DNA from: Phallusia fumigata
Taxonomy: Eukaryota; Chordata; Ascidiacea; Phlebobranchia; Ascidiidae
DNA length: 64,000 nt
Assembly: GCA_008931825.1 (NCBI GenBank)
Contig: QXVZ01034189.1
Span: 36,190-100,189 of the forward strand
Reading direction: 5' to 3'
A program made the translations under genes and the position numbers. Of this stretch, positions 1-9,848 are shown one piece after another. The notes beneath the pieces were generated by a model that was not told the DNA's origin, made no database searches, and was given only the letters and a program-made list of their open reading frames with translations. Numbering within the stretch: position 1 is the stretch's first letter; each line of letters starts with the position of its first letter.

Positions 1-299
1 CCTACTGGATAAATTTGGACGGTTTTGCTTTACTTTTTCATGTACGAGGTCATTTCAGACGCATTGGTTAAAAATTATCATGTGCTGATTCAAAAGGTTG
101 AGGGTACTTTAAACAATATAGTAATTTTCCGAATACCTTGTCCGGATACGTTTTTTCCTGCCACCTTGATATGCCCTACGGTATTCCGAAGCCCTTACTG
201 TAGCTATTTTGGTGCAAACCGTCTATCATTAAAACCATTTGTATTGGCGCATTCTTTAATAATCGACACAAGTTTAATCTTTGCTTACGCAGTAATAAT

Positions 300-315
300 T
301 TGCCGGTCTCTGTTA
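300..315 (+). promoter_or_regulatory. 16-bp sequence shared upstream of both BDH1-like genes (copy 1)
   Basis: The 16-mer TTGCCGGTCTCTGTTA lies 109 bases before the ATG of the first BDH1-like gene. An exact copy lies 76 bases before the ATG of the second gene (2538-2553), while most of the surrounding 5' flank differs. It may be a retained core-promoter or 5'UTR element. No function is known to me. Confidence 0.4.
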
Positions 316-424
316 ATGTTTAACCATATTTCGTTGCCGGAAGGCGTTTGCTTACACTTCAGAACGTGTATGTTCACATAAGAAAAGGGTTTAACTTGAA
401 TTTGTTTCACTTTTTTGAAACGCT

Positions 425-2046
425 ATGTTTTCCGGCGATTTTGGACGCAGTGTTTTTGCATCGGTATTATTTACCATCTTGTTTGGTTGTCTGCTTCCTT
501 CTGCAAGTCAACATATTGGAGCGACGTTAAACTTTGTAAATACAGGTAGCCTAACATTTTAGCTTTTCGCATAGTGAGCATTTACAGCAACATGCTTGTG
601 TTTAGGATCATGCTGTCAGCTATTGGTGTATTTTGGAGTGTGCTTTAGCATTATGATGTTGATGGCCATTTTTCCAAGAGGAAGACTGTCGCCGAAAGGA
701 AAATCGGTGCTTATTACAGGATGTGACACAGGTTTTGGACTAAACTCGGCCAAACGGCTGCATTCGGTCGGCATGCACGTATTTGCAGGTGACATAAATG
801 TCCCAAAAATTAAAATTGTAACGTTTATCAAATGCAAATTTATATTTTAGGGTGCCTTCTGAAAGATAAGGGAGGCGATGGTGCTAAAGAACTGATGCGC
901 ATTCGATCAGAGCGAATGCATGTTTTGCAATTAGATGTGACGAAAGACTCTGAGGTTGAAAAAGCGGTTCTGTATGTTAAGTCGCAACTCCCGAGCGATC
1001 AAGCAGGTAACAACTTTGTCGACCTGAAACATTGAAAGTAATAAATTTCTTTCACTCAAAATCAGTATATTACTCACCTCAGGTTTGTGGGGAATAATTA
1101 ATAACGCCGGTACTTCGGCATTTGGCGAGATAGAATGGTCTTCCATAGATTTGTACAAACATGTTGCTGAGGTCAATCTCTGGGGAGCCGTTCGATGCAC
1201 CAAAGCGTTTCTACCGCTAATAAGAAGGTATCCAAATCTGTAGGCCAAATATATATAACACACCTTATATTTCCAATATTACCTAGATCACAAGGACGTG
1301 TTGTGAACATGGCAAGTGGTTTAGCACGAATGATGGCACCATCACGTTCGGTTTACGCCATCACAAAGTATGCAATCGGTGGATTTTCAGAATGTTTGCG
1401 CTATGAAATGAGACGTTGGGGTGTCAAGGTTCGTACTCAAAATACATGTGGTTCTAAAATCCCCTTAATATATCATAATGTTAGGTGATTCCTACAGCGT
1501 GCATTTTGCAAATTTTTAGGTCATTGTTTGTTTTCGCAGGTGGCCATTATTGAGCCAGGAAATTACATAGCAGGAACAAATATTTTTACCAAGTCAAGTG
1601 TCAAACAAATTGGCGATGGGATGTGGGAAAAGATGACCGAAGAAGTAAAACAAGATTATGGAAGGGATTTATTTGAAAGGCGTGTAAGTTACCAACATAT
1701 TTTATCCTATGTTAGACTTTGTAAAAGTATTTTGTCCTAACTTTTAAATGTATTTCAGAACATTTGTTTTGTCCCAGGTAAAAGAAATGGAAACCTACTG
1801 CAACAAAGGAATGGCCAATTTAACCCCAGTTCTGGAAGCTTACGAAGATGCTTTGCTTTCACGACATCCGCTTGTTAGATACCAGCCAATGTCCAGTTAC
1901 TGGACTATCAGATCCTTCATATTTACGCATTTTCCGGCTGTTGTAGCCGACTAGTAAGTCCAATTTAAAGATTTGAAACTTAGTCTGTTCTATTGCAGCA
2001 AGTTTTTTTTTGCAGTCTGTACATCTATGGAATAGGATCAAAGTAA
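425..2046 (+). CDS. BDH1: D-beta-hydroxybutyrate dehydrogenase, mitochondrial-like (paralogue 1)
   Basis: This is a short-chain dehydrogenase/reductase. The BDH1 family interconverts (R)-3-hydroxybutyrate and acetoacetate with NAD(H) at the mitochondrial inner membrane. Eight coding exons join in frame: 425-545, 606-788, 851-1006, 1083-1227, 1287-1428, 1540-1683, 1778-1953 and 2016-2046, giving 365 residues. All introns are GT-AG. Exon 1 encodes a hydrophobic N-terminal leader or anchor. The cofactor motif TGCDTGFG is at about 78-85, NNAG at 160-163, and the catalytic Ser/Tyr/Lys at about S212, Y225 and K229 (YAITK). The stretches [12 protein letters not shown] and METYC are typical of BDH1 rather than of general retinol dehydrogenases. 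Reading from the in-frame TTG near 596 would miss exon 1, so the start at 425 is preferred; it matches the paralogue exactly in exon length. An AATAAA lies at 2127-2132. Substrate identity is inferred from family resemblance. Confidence 0.9.
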
Positions 2047-2126
2047 GAGGTCGTTCTGAGATCGGTATTGTGTTTTTTCTGATTCCCCGAGCTGCAATAT
2101 TGCTATTGATTACGACGATGCATCCA

Positions 2127-2132
2127 AATAAA
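2127..2132 (+). terminator. Poly(A) signal AATAAA of BDH1-like gene 1
   Basis: A canonical AATAAA hexamer lies about 80 bases after the stop codon at 2046, a normal spacing for a 3' end signal. Confidence 0.6.
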
Positions 2133-2537
2133 ACCACAATTTATACGGTGTGTTAACAGTTGCGCAAAACTGCGTCTGTAAATACTAGTTTCTTCACTCG
2201 ACGCCCGAAATTAGCCAAGCATGACACAAAAGAAAAAATGAAACGAACAGCGCATGGTTGAGCGCGCGGCTCTCAGGCTGATAGTATTGGGTACAGCTGC
2301 ATTTCAGTTTGAAGACGTTTTGCTAGGAACGAGCGTACACAAAAAGCAAGAAAGAAATGTTGATGTCAACTGCATGCAATTGTACGTGTATCGTTTGTTC
2401 AATACTAATCAGAGAAATTGTGGTTTTGCTGCAAAAAAGTGCTGTCACAAACGGAAAACAACAATGGAATCTCGCACTACGTATCCGCACATACTAATTA
2501 ATGCAACCTCTCTAAAACGTTGTCTACACAACATATG

Positions 2538-2553
2538 TTGCCGGTCTCTGTTA
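2538..2553 (+). promoter_or_regulatory. 16-bp sequence shared upstream of both BDH1-like genes (copy 2)
   Basis: This is the exact second copy of TTGCCGGTCTCTGTTA, 76 bases before the ATG of the second BDH1-like gene. Retention after duplication suggests a functional 5' element, or simply recent ancestry of this part of the duplicated unit. Confidence 0.4.
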
Positions 2554-2629
2554 TAGCTTTGTTGCATTGCAGTTAGCGAAAGACATTTACAAAAACTTTA
2601 AGTTAAGCCTACACTTATGTTGATGAGAT

Positions 2630-5100
2630 ATGTTTTCCGGTGATTTAGCAAGAAGCGTTTTTGCATCGGTAGTTATTACCGCTATATTTGGTTACTTGGT
2701 TCCGTTAGCAAGTCAATACATCGGAGGAGGATTAAACGTTGATAATCCAGGTAATTATAGGCCCCTTTCACGAAGGGGCACGATTTATTTACACTCTTGT
2801 TTTTTGCATGAAATTTTAAACGTAGACATTTATGGTGCTTCGTATTGATATTTTGAAAGCTAACCTGATAGGCCAAGTAATTTCTAATGCAGCCCCAAGT
2901 AGACGGTTTTTGCTGCAGTGCGTTCAACCTCGGTCATATGCCTTTCCTTTTTTGCGCCTCATGACGTTCTTACATTGCGCAGCTATTCTCCGGCTCGGTG
3001 ATTGATTTAAAGTTGTGTTTTTTTCCAAATTGAAGTAAACTCAACTCAAAATAAACGCTGACTATTCTGCCCCAAACGGAAAGCGACGCAAGTGGAATGA
3101 TTGTCAAATTCACGGCCCAAGCGATGCAGAGCTTTGCGGTTGCTATCGTACTGCTATACTTCACACATAAACGGTTGTTCATTCGAGACATCGTTTATTC
3201 AGGGCTGTTTCGTTGGATAAAATTAAACTGTAATTGCGCTACAGCCACCTCAATGCGTTTGCTACATCGCATTGCAACAAACAGTCCATCACAGCAAATT
3301 CTCTTCATCGTTTGCATTTTAAGTCCTGCTACTAATTCACATTGTTACGTAACGGATAATATACTAGAAAAATCTGCATAGTTTTGGGCGGGCCGCATAA
3401 TTTCTATTCGCGTGCTGTTATTGCCCGTGGGATGCAGGTTGCACACCCCTAATTCAAGGGGTCGTAATATACGTGCAATGGCAATAGGAGAACAGCCTCC
3501 CTCTAGTATTATTTTACGTTGGCACACATAGGTACCATAACGTATGTCTTTAGGATCATGCTGTCAGTTATTGCTGTATTTTGGAGTGTGCTTTGGCATT
3601 ATGATGCTCACCGCCGTATTTCCCAGAGGAAGACTGTCGCCGAAAGGAAAATCGGTGCTTATTACGGGGTGTGACTCCGGATTTGGTCTGAATTCGGCCA
3701 AACGGCTGCATTCGGGCGGAATGCATGTATTTGCAGGTGACATAAATAGCCCAATATTGAAAATGTAACCTGCATCAAATGCAAATATGTTTTAGGGTGT
3801 CTTTTTAAAGAAAGGGGAGGCGACGGAGCTAAAGAACTGATGGACATTCGATCAGAACGAATGCATGTTTTGCAATTAGATGTGACAAGAGACTCTGAGG
3901 TTGAAAAAGCGGTTCTGTATGTAAAATCGCATCTCCCGAGCGACCAAACAGGTATTACTCTAAAAAAAGTCAAAATGAAAAACTTGTTCTGTTGCTTAAA
4001 ATTTGTACATTACACACCTCAGGTTTGTGGGGAATAATTAATAACGCAGGAATTTCAGCCTTTGGCGATGTTGAATGGTCTTCCATAGATTTGTACAAAC
4101 ATGTTGCTGAGGTCAATCTGTGGGGAGCCATTCGATGCACAAAAGCGTTTCTTCCGCTGATAAGAAGGTACCCAACCCGTTTGTCAGTTTGTTGCAATTC
4201 GTGTAGCAAGTAACAAACCTTATGTTCTCAATATTACCTAGATCAAAAGGACGTGTTGTGAACATGGCAAGTGGTTTTACCAGGATGATAGCACCTTCGC
4301 GTTCTGTGTACGCTGTCACAAAGTATGCAATCGGTGGATTTTCAGAATGTTTGCGCTACGAAATGAGACGTTGGGGCGTTAAAGTTAGTATATTAATCGG
4401 CTTGTATGCGATGGAAACTTGTCTATTTAAAATTTTTACGTGTCTAATTTCCGAAGCGTTGTATTTCACAATTTGTTTTCGCAGGTGGCCATTATTGAGC
4501 CAGGAAATTACATAGCAGGAACAAATATTTTTACCAAGTCAAGTGTCAAACAAATTGGTGATGGGATGTGGGAAAAGATGACCGAAGAAGTAAAACAAGA
4601 CTATGGAAGAGATTTATTTGAAAGGCGTGTAAGTTACCAAAACAAATTTTGTTTTAATTTTTAATTTTCGACTTCACATATATTTTTAGGAAAAAATGAA
4701 AATACTTTTCAGAGCAATATTTTTTTGTGCGTTTATTCCGTTGAGCTGTTTTTCTTCGCTACAGTATTACATAAATTGGATCATAACTGTTGTCTGTCGC
4801 AAACTTCACATTTGCTTTGTGGCAGGTAAAAGAAATGGAAACTTACTGTAACAAAGGAATGGCCAATTTAACCCCAGTTCTGGAAGCTTACGAAGATGCT
4901 CTGCTTTCACGACATCCTCTTGTTAGATATCAGCCAATGTCCAGTGACTGGGCTGTTAAATCCTTCATATTTACTCATTTTCCAGCTCTTGTAGCCGACT
5001 AGTAAGTCATGTTTTAACAATTTAAAGTTTATGCTACTGGATTGCTCTAAGGTTATCTTTGTTTTGCAGTATTTACATTTATGGATTGGGATTTAAGTAA
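2630..5100 (+). CDS. BDH1: D-beta-hydroxybutyrate dehydrogenase, mitochondrial-like (paralogue 2)
   Basis: This is the tandem paralogue of the gene at 425-2046, in the same orientation. Eight coding exons have exactly the same lengths and phases: 2630-2750, 3554-3736, 3796-3951, 4023-4167, 4242-4383, 4485-4628, 4826-5001 and 5070-5100, again 365 residues. The SDR motifs are intact: [12 protein letters not shown], and YAVTK for the catalytic Tyr/Lys. Exon 6 is almost identical to that of the first gene at the DNA level, while exon 1 and the C-terminus differ more. Intron 1 is 803 bases here against 60 bases in the first gene and contains mobile-element-like sequence. AATAAA at 5175-5180 follows the stop. 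Both copies look functional. Specialisation between them cannot be judged from sequence. Confidence 0.9.
2761..2779. repeat. Hairpin (7-bp perfect inverted repeat) in intron 1
   Basis: GCCCCTT and AAGGGGC flank a 5-base loop just inside the first intron of the second BDH1-like gene. A related ACCCCT/AGGGGT pair occurs near 3444-3461 toward the other end of the intron, beside hAT-like sequence. The two may bound an inserted element. Confidence 0.35.
3386..3470. mobile_element. Possible hAT-type transposon terminal remnant
   Basis: The segment runs from a GGGCGGGCCGCATAA-like start to GGTTGCACACCCCTAATT. It resembles the widespread hAT-family 3' terminal region, in which a CCCGTGGG-type stretch precedes a GCACACCCCT end. 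It sits in intron 1 of the second BDH1-like gene, the intron that is expanded from 60 to 803 bases. I could not identify a convincing partner inverted repeat or target-site duplication, so the extent is approximate. Confidence 0.35.
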
Positions 5101-5174
5101 ATTGTCGTCGAGAACGGTGTTGTTCTTTTGATCCCCAAGCTGTGATATTGCTATTGGTCATTACAATGCACCAA

Positions 5175-5180
5175 AATAAA
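5175..5180 (+). terminator. Poly(A) signal AATAAA of BDH1-like gene 2
   Basis: A canonical AATAAA lies about 75 bases after the stop at 5100, the same spacing as in the first paralogue. Confidence 0.6.
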
Positions 5181-6121
5181 ACGATTATCAATGTCGTCTG
5201 TCAACAGAATAGTAACAGAGTGTATGTAACCATTTTTTTCAACTGTAAAGTGATTGTAGTAATTGCATTACAACTGTGCGAGGCGCCAGTCACGAAAATG
5301 TATGCGACAATAAGTAAAATAGTCACATAAAGTTTTACATTTAAGTCATATGCATGTCAAATTAATACCACACAGAAACTTCAATGACTGCGACCTAACC
5401 TGGTTTACCTAACTCTTCCGATCAAACTATTGATTTCTATCGGAGTAATCAACAGCTACATTTAATGTACACAGATCGTCGCGAGCATTCTTTTCCTCTC
5501 GACTCGAGTCTAATTAAACAGTAATGAATCTTGGGTCAGGTGGTTGGTATAAGTTTGGGTGCGCAAGGGTCGATTTTTGTTAAATCGATGTAATAACAAT
5601 TTATGTGTTTTAGTTTTTTTTGGAAAAATTGCAGTAAAACGTACATCTCGATTTTGACAAAAAATATACTTACGAGAAAATTGGTCCAGTTAAAAAGCAA
5701 AAAGAAATCTGTCAAAGTAGTTTTGTTGTTTTTTAGTTTTCGCAATTTTTTTTTCTTAATTTTGTGATAACCAGTAATTTTCATTTACATGTGGAGAGCA
5801 CAAGGCTATGTGATAAACTGAAGCATCTCAACACCACTGTTGTTATTTTTAATAGTTAGCACTTCAAATAATAATAGCTCTTAACTAATCAAACACTACG
5901 AAACACTAAGTGTAACTGTGTACCTAGTTTTTTTAGTTTTCTATTTATTAGACCTGCAAGAAGGAATAATACATATATATAGGAAATATAAGTAAAAAAT
6001 AAAGGAATATAATGATTTGAAATTGACTTTTTACTTATGCTTGCATATAAAGTTTTGGTTGCAACTCACAACCCTTACTGTATAAATATATTATTCAGTG
6101 CCAGTATAGAGGTTTACAATA
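5181..6121. other. Intergenic region, no gene seen
   Basis: This is AT-rich sequence between BDH1-like gene 2 and TTC30. No exon with convincing splice sites or coding character was found on either strand. The 3' part presumably holds the TTC30 promoter and 5'UTR. Confidence 0.5.
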
Positions 6122-8086
6122 ATGATGAACCAACTAGCAATAAAAGATGGGGAATACACTGCTACTATCTACAAAAAAATACGGAATGGTCATTATGCTG
6201 GTGCAATAGAAATACTCAACCTGGAACTGCAAAAGCAACCACAACTTCGTGCGACTTTATCACTGCTGGCATATTGTTACTACTATGGGCAAGACTTTCT
6301 AAATGCTGCAGACTGTTACAACCAATTGTCTCAACTTTGTCCTGAAGTGGATGACTACAAGCTTTACTATGTGATGTCATTGTACAAAGGTGGTGACTAC
6401 CAAACTGCCTTACGTGCTTCTTTTGGCATTGAAAATCCAGCGTACCAAGCAAAAGTCCAAAAGGTGCAGGCGGCTATTAAGTACATGGAGGAAGATTATG
6501 CCAGTGCCAAAAGCCTTGTGGAACAGTCAAGTGATGAAGAAGATCCTGATAATGTAATCAACATGGGTTGTTTACTTTACAAGGAAAATCAATTTGAGAA
6601 AGCTTGCACAAAGTTTCAACAGGCAATTCAGCTCGCTGGGTACAGAGCCAGCCTGTCTTACAACATAGCACTCTGCTACTACCGACAAAAGCAGTATGCC
6701 CCAGCATTGAAGCACATTGCTGATGTAATTGAAAAAGGAATTCGAGAACACCCTGAGCTGAGTGTTGGCATGACAACAGATGGAATTGATGTGAGAAGTG
6801 TTGGAAATTCGATACTCCTGCAAGAAACTGCTTTGGTTGAGTCATTCAATTTAAAAGCAGCTATTGAATATCAGCTGAAGAACTATGAGGCTGCTGGTGA
6901 AGCTCTTACTGATATGCCACCCCGATCAGAGGAAGAACTGGATCCTTATACACTTCACAATTTGGCACTGATGAACATGCAAACTAAACCAACTGAAGGG
7001 TTTGAGAAACTACAGTTTTTGTTGCAACAAAGCACGTTTCCACCAGAAACATTTGGAAATCTTTTATTATTATATCTGAAACATGAGTATCTTGATTTAG
7101 CTGCTGATGTGTTGGCAGAGTATGCTGACTATACATACAAGTATCTATCACCATATTTGTATGAATTTATTGATGCAGTCATCACCAAACAAACTGCAGC
7201 TGAGGAAGCATTTCGTAAATTGGATGAAATGGCCAATCGTCACATTGACACACTGCGAAAGCTCACCAAGCAGGTCCAAGAGGCTAGAGATATGCATGAT
7301 GAAATGGCTGTTAAGAACACTGTAAATGAGTATGATGAAGCTCTGGAACAATACATTCCAGTGCTTATGCAACAGGCAAAAATTTACTGGGATCGTGAAA
7401 ACCATGCTGCAGTAGAAAGGATCTTTCGTAAATCTGTAGAGTTTTGCAATGAGCATGATGTTTGGCGACTGAATGTAGCTCATGTGCTTTTCATGCAGGA
7501 AAACAAGTTCAAAGAGGCAACAGGGTTTTATGAACCTATTGTTAAAAAGCACTATGATGGGATCTTGGATGTTGAGGCTGTAGTGTTAGCCAATCTTTGC
7601 GTGTCTTACATTATGACAAGTCAAAATGAGGAAGCTGAGGATTTGATGCGGAAGATTGAAAAAGAGGAGGAACAGATGTCCTACGATGATCCAGATCGCA
7701 AAGTGTTTCACTTGTGCATTGTCAACATTGTGATTGGTACCTTATATTGTGCAAAAGGCAACTACGACTTTGGCATTTCCAGAGTCATAAAAAGTCTTGA
7801 ACCTTACAACAGAAAACTTGGGGTTGACACCTGGTTTTATGCCAAAAGGTGCGTGCTGTCACTGCTTGAAACTTTGGGAAAACAGATGTTGTCCATTCGG
7901 GATGCTGTTTTGCACGACATTATACAGTTTTTGGAACACTGTGAACTACATGGCAGAGATATACCAGTGTCAAATGCTCCACCTTCCTTGACAGAAGGCC
8001 CAGTAGCCCCTGATGGCAAGAAGTGTGTTGCCTATGAAGCAAGATTGCTAAAATCTCTGTTTCTGGAGTACACAGGATGGCCATGA
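6122..8086 (+). CDS. TTC30: Tetratricopeptide repeat protein 30 (IFT70), intraflagellar transport B subunit
   Basis: A single uninterrupted reading frame of 654 residues matches vertebrate TTC30A/B (about 665 residues) along its whole length. IFT70 is a superhelical TPR protein of the IFT-B complex that carries ciliary cargo and wraps around IFT52. Recognisable blocks are YTATIYKKIRNGHY at the N-terminus, GVGMTTEGIDVRSVGN-like sequence near 218-235 (GMTTDGIDVRSVGNS here), ALTDMPPRSEEELDP near 260-275, ETFGNLLLLYLKHEYLDLAA, VNEYDEALEQYIPVLM, and NEEAEDLMRKIEKEEEQ near 500-520. Two adjacent ATGs (6122 and 6125) follow ACAATA; the first is used here. Vertebrate TTC30 genes are also single-exon, so the lack of introns is ancestral or reflects an old retrocopy, not damage. 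An AATAAA at 8398-8403 could end the transcript. Confidence 0.97.
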   Translation: MMNQLAIKDGEYTATIYKKIRNGHYAGAIEILNLELQKQPQLRATLSLLAYCYYYGQDFLNAADCYNQLSQLCPEVDDYKLYYVMSLYKGGDYQTALRASFGIENPAYQAKVQKVQAAIKYMEEDYASAKSLVEQSSDEEDPDNVINMGCLLYKENQFEKACTKFQQAIQLAGYRASLSYNIALCYYRQKQYAPALKHIADVIEKGIREHPELSVGMTTDGIDVRSVGNSILLQETALVESFNLKAAIEYQLKNYEAAGEALTDMPPRSEEELDPYTLHNLALMNMQTKPTEGFEKLQFLLQQSTFPPETFGNLLLLYLKHEYLDLAADVLAEYADYTYKYLSPYLYEFIDAVITKQTAAEEAFRKLDEMANRHIDTLRKLTKQVQEARDMHDEMAVKNTVNEYDEALEQYIPVLMQQAKIYWDRENHAAVERIFRKSVEFCNEHDVWRLNVAHVLFMQENKFKEATGFYEPIVKKHYDGILDVEAVVLANLCVSYIMTSQNEEAEDLMRKIEKEEEQMSYDDPDRKVFHLCIVNIVIGTLYCAKGNYDFGISRVIKSLEPYNRKLGVDTWFYAKRCVLSLLETLGKQMLSIRDAVLHDIIQFLEHCELHGRDIPVSNAPPSLTEGPVAPDGKKCVAYEARLLKSLFLEYTGWP

Positions 8087-9848
8087 CTGTGTGTTTAAAC
8101 TTGTATATAAGTAACTGTATCTTTAGTTTTGTGAATTTACTGTTTGCAAAATGACATATAATACAAATTTATGTTTTCCCCATTGGAAGTCTGGTTAAAT
8201 TAAACAGAACTAAAACCAAGATGGTGGAAATGTAGCCATGTCCTCACCCGAGGTTCTACCAGATCTGAACCTAGAAATGGGTTTGAGCTGTTGTTATCAT
8301 GTGCAACCGCTTTCCAGAAAATTGCCCAGTCAGACCAGAATTACATCCAAATTAGTTATTTATAAGTTTTCTAACCCAAACTTTTATTGTTAAATTGAAT
8401 AAAAATCCATCTGAACCAGACCCACAATCCAAAATGAAAATGTGGGGGGGGATGGACCTCATTCAAAAATTTGTCATTTAAAGGTTCTAAAATACAATAA
8501 CATTGGAGCTATTAAGTACAGGATTCGTAAATTTTATTGATGGTTTGTCAAAAATTCTGCAACGGTTCATTGAAAAATACATTCGTTCGGCGAAGCAAAA
8601 CTAACATAAAATGAAACACAAGTAGGAGCAGCAACGGCTTGCCAACCACAGAAAGCCATTTTTCTGCGGGTAAAGCAATAGAAGCATTTGTATGTGCAAA
8701 TGAGGCTGACGAAAACTGTGCACAGCATTTCACACCGCGAACATGGGAATTTAGAATAATTGCTGGAACTCCGTCTTCAAACAAATTGATTGTACAGACG
8801 GCAAATTAATAGAGCAATGACTGAACGCAAGGAACATAAAACCCACATTTGAAACGCGTGGATGAGGGACACCTTTAAACGGGATAAGTGCATTACGTTT
8901 CGTTTTGCAATGTCACGGATTCTATTTGTTGGTTGCCATCGACAATACTTTGTTCGCCGTCGTCTTATCTCCTCTGCTCAAAATATAAAAAATAAATTAA
9001 CTCATGACAGTAAATATTGACAGAAAAAAGTTCGTATTTTGGTATAATTTTCAATGCAATCCACTGTGCTATATGAAGCCGCTGGAGCAGACTTAAGTGT
9101 AAAATTACAAATAACATACCATAAACTAATGCTAGTGCAAACCAACCCCAATTCTATGTCAAAAAACTTTACACTATCACGTGACGTAAAGGAAGGTGAT
9201 TTCTCTTCTTTCTCTTGGCGTTTTAAGTGACATTTTCTAAACGCGTGTTTCTGTTCCCAATTTTTCCTCCTTCAATTATGACCTCGTTTCATAATGCAGC
9301 CCTTTTTAAATAGGTTTTACGTTTTCTCCTGTACATTGTGTAGCTGTTTAAAGTCACGAAAAAGATTTCAAACAGCTGTAAAAGGAGGTTGGGTCTGCCT
9401 TAGTTTTAACCAACCTCGTTTTCACTTCCTTCTTCAGCGGGAAATGGGTTTGTCGCTTGGATGTGCTGTTATCTTCTGACAGTGAAGATTCAGGTGAATC
9501 GGGATGACCGGGTAACCACGACCGAGACGAGTCGTCGCTTTCTGTGTACTAAGGGTTACATAAACAAAGTTCAACTTAACACCCGAAATTGCGTTGACAC
9601 CATACAGCATGATTCGGATTCTGTTACGTAACTTATCTAATGCCATGTTATAGTCATTTGGAGATGTGGTTACTGACATTCATTTATCAAGCTAGGTAAA
9701 ATAAACCATAGAAAAACGAACCAATTGCTACACAATGTTAGGACGTTACAGGAAAAAATTGAGTATTGGGTCCAAAAAAACCTGTTTCCAGCAACTCAAG
9801 TTGCAACCTTGGACAAAACGACCAGGCATCTTTCCAGCCGCCAAATAC
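8087..9848. other. Intergenic region between convergent TTC30 and ASXL, no gene supported
   Basis: This interval holds the 3' flanks of TTC30 (+) and ASXL (-). Short open stretches exist (for example on the minus strand at 9434-9679), but they lack conserved motifs and consistent splice phases. In particular I saw no Cys-rich PHD-type segment that could serve as a last ASXL exon. Confidence 0.45.

Noticed and set aside
616-837. Minus-strand open frame overlapping BDH1 exon 2 (and similar ones at 931-1263, 3662-3973, 3970-4209)
   Set aside because: They mirror true plus-strand exons and run through introns without motifs.
596-850. Start of BDH1-like gene 1 at an in-frame TTG near 596 (and ATG at 3544 for gene 2)
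   Set aside because: Both positions lie just before a TTTAG acceptor; upstream exons at 425-545 and 2630-2750 join in phase and encode matching leaders, so translation starts there.
6216-6845. Minus-strand open frames inside TTC30
   Set aside because: Shadows of a strongly conserved plus-strand gene.
9434-9679. Minus-strand 81-codon frame considered as a further ASXL exon or small gene
   Set aside because: No Cys-rich PHD pattern, and joining it in phase to the preceding ASXL exon brings an immediate stop.
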